A program made the position numbers and the translations under genes. Under the pieces are notes generated by a model. The model searched no databases. It saw nothing but the letters and a program-made list of their open reading frames with translations, and had not been told where the DNA came from. From Zunongwangia pacifica (GTDB lineage: Bacteria; Bacteroidota; Bacteroidia; Flavobacteriales; Flavobacteriaceae), in contig NZ_JAKHSK010000039.1 of the NCBI RefSeq assembly GCF_023499215.1, positions 1 through 41,568 of the forward strand: a DNA stretch of 41,568 nt, read 5' to 3'. This document shows positions 41,481-41,568 of the stretch, piece after piece (the first letter of the stretch is position 1; every line of letters begins with the position of its first letter).

Positions 41481-41568
41481 AAAGGGTTGCAGATATTTGT
41501 GTTGCGAAACATACAATTATCAAAACCAACCCTTTATGTACTCTGTACTTGACAAAGATACAATAGAA
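41481..41568 (+). mobile_element. Left end of an insertion sequence (truncated by the window)
   Basis: From about 41481 the sequence changes to AAAGGGTTGC... and runs into a start codon 55 bases later. AAAGGGTTG (41481-41489) and CAACCCTTT (41527-41535) are inverted 9-bp arms; the outer arm may be the terminal inverted repeat. The following frame begins MYSVLDKDTIE, which looks like the start of an IS5-type transposase; this is by memory and unproved. The other end lies outside. Confidence 0.5.
41536..41568 (+). CDS. Start of an IS transposase gene (partial)
   Basis: Eleven codons (MYSVLDKDTIE) from the ATG at 41536 to the window edge. The hairpin arm CAACCCTTT ends at the base before this ATG, so the ribosome site can be hidden in long read-through RNA. 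The identification is tentative because so little is present. Confidence 0.4.
   Translation, partial: MYSVLDKDTIE

Noticed and set aside
1-41568. tRNA, rRNA, tmRNA or known riboswitch
   Set aside because: No cloverleaf, conserved T-loop (GTTCGAATC-type) in the right context, or known riboswitch core was recognised in the intergenic regions by eye; a covariance search would be decisive.

Overview
The window is a piece of a chromosome from a member of the Bacteroidota, most likely a marine-type Flavobacteriaceae (Gramella, Zunongwangia or Salegentibacter-like; the genus is inferred, not proven). The evidence is AT-rich DNA, a fused E1 alpha/beta 2-oxoacid dehydrogenase, a type B T9SS sorting domain, DUF4251 and lipocalin-like lipoproteins, LytS/LytTR signalling, and promoters of the Bacteroidota type (TTG, about 19 nt, TAnnTTTG) with weak Shine-Dalgarno signals.

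Layout. Positions 1-965 hold no gene. They are a mosaic of intergenic repeat modules in direct and inverted copies. A minus-strand block (966-7259) carries an orphan cytoplasmic substrate-binding protein, polyphosphate kinase, and a tight operon of 2-oxoglutarate-type oxygenase, SUI1-like factor, DUF1835 protein and nucleoside phosphorylase. A plus-strand block (7475-14550) carries the fused E1 enzyme, a small membrane protein, two lipoproteins, a metallo-beta-lactamase-fold protein that has lost its metal histidines, and an Aquifex-type aconitase whose first Fe-S cysteine position is serine. It ends at a bidirectional terminator facing hpf. Next come a DUF4251 lipoprotein, a LytS/LytTR two-component pair, a fatty acid hydroxylase-family membrane protein, a further lipoprotein and a cold shock protein.

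Positions 20348-21167 are a degraded segment with a frameshifted gene remnant, a long perfect hairpin and a pair of inverted REP-like elements. From 21168 to 38499 nearly everything is on the minus strand: a secreted EEP-fold hydrolase; a beta-glucosidase / glycosyltransferase / small ORF group; DOPA dioxygenase; azoreductase; a membrane-anchored AraC regulator; a large T9SS-secreted protein with an upstream small ORF; the pentose phosphate operon rpiB-gnd-zwf-pgl; a YeiH exporter with its LysR regulator; and an M1 aminopeptidase. A plus-strand pair follows (FAD/NAD(P)-binding protein and AEC transporter). The window stops inside the left end of an insertion sequence.

Most of the window is housekeeping metabolism: oxidative pentose phosphate pathway, TCA-related aconitase, branched-chain 2-oxoacid oxidation and polyphosphate. 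I found no clear new defence or biosynthetic system. The most interesting signals are three copies of a 48-bp intergenic element (two lie ahead of genes), the paired REP-like hairpins with compensatory stem changes, LysR-type dyads between the lysR and yeiH genes, two small ORFs coupled to larger genes (one directly behind a near-perfect promoter), and a hairpin ending exactly at the transposase start codon. All functional calls rest on reading motifs by eye; no database search was run.
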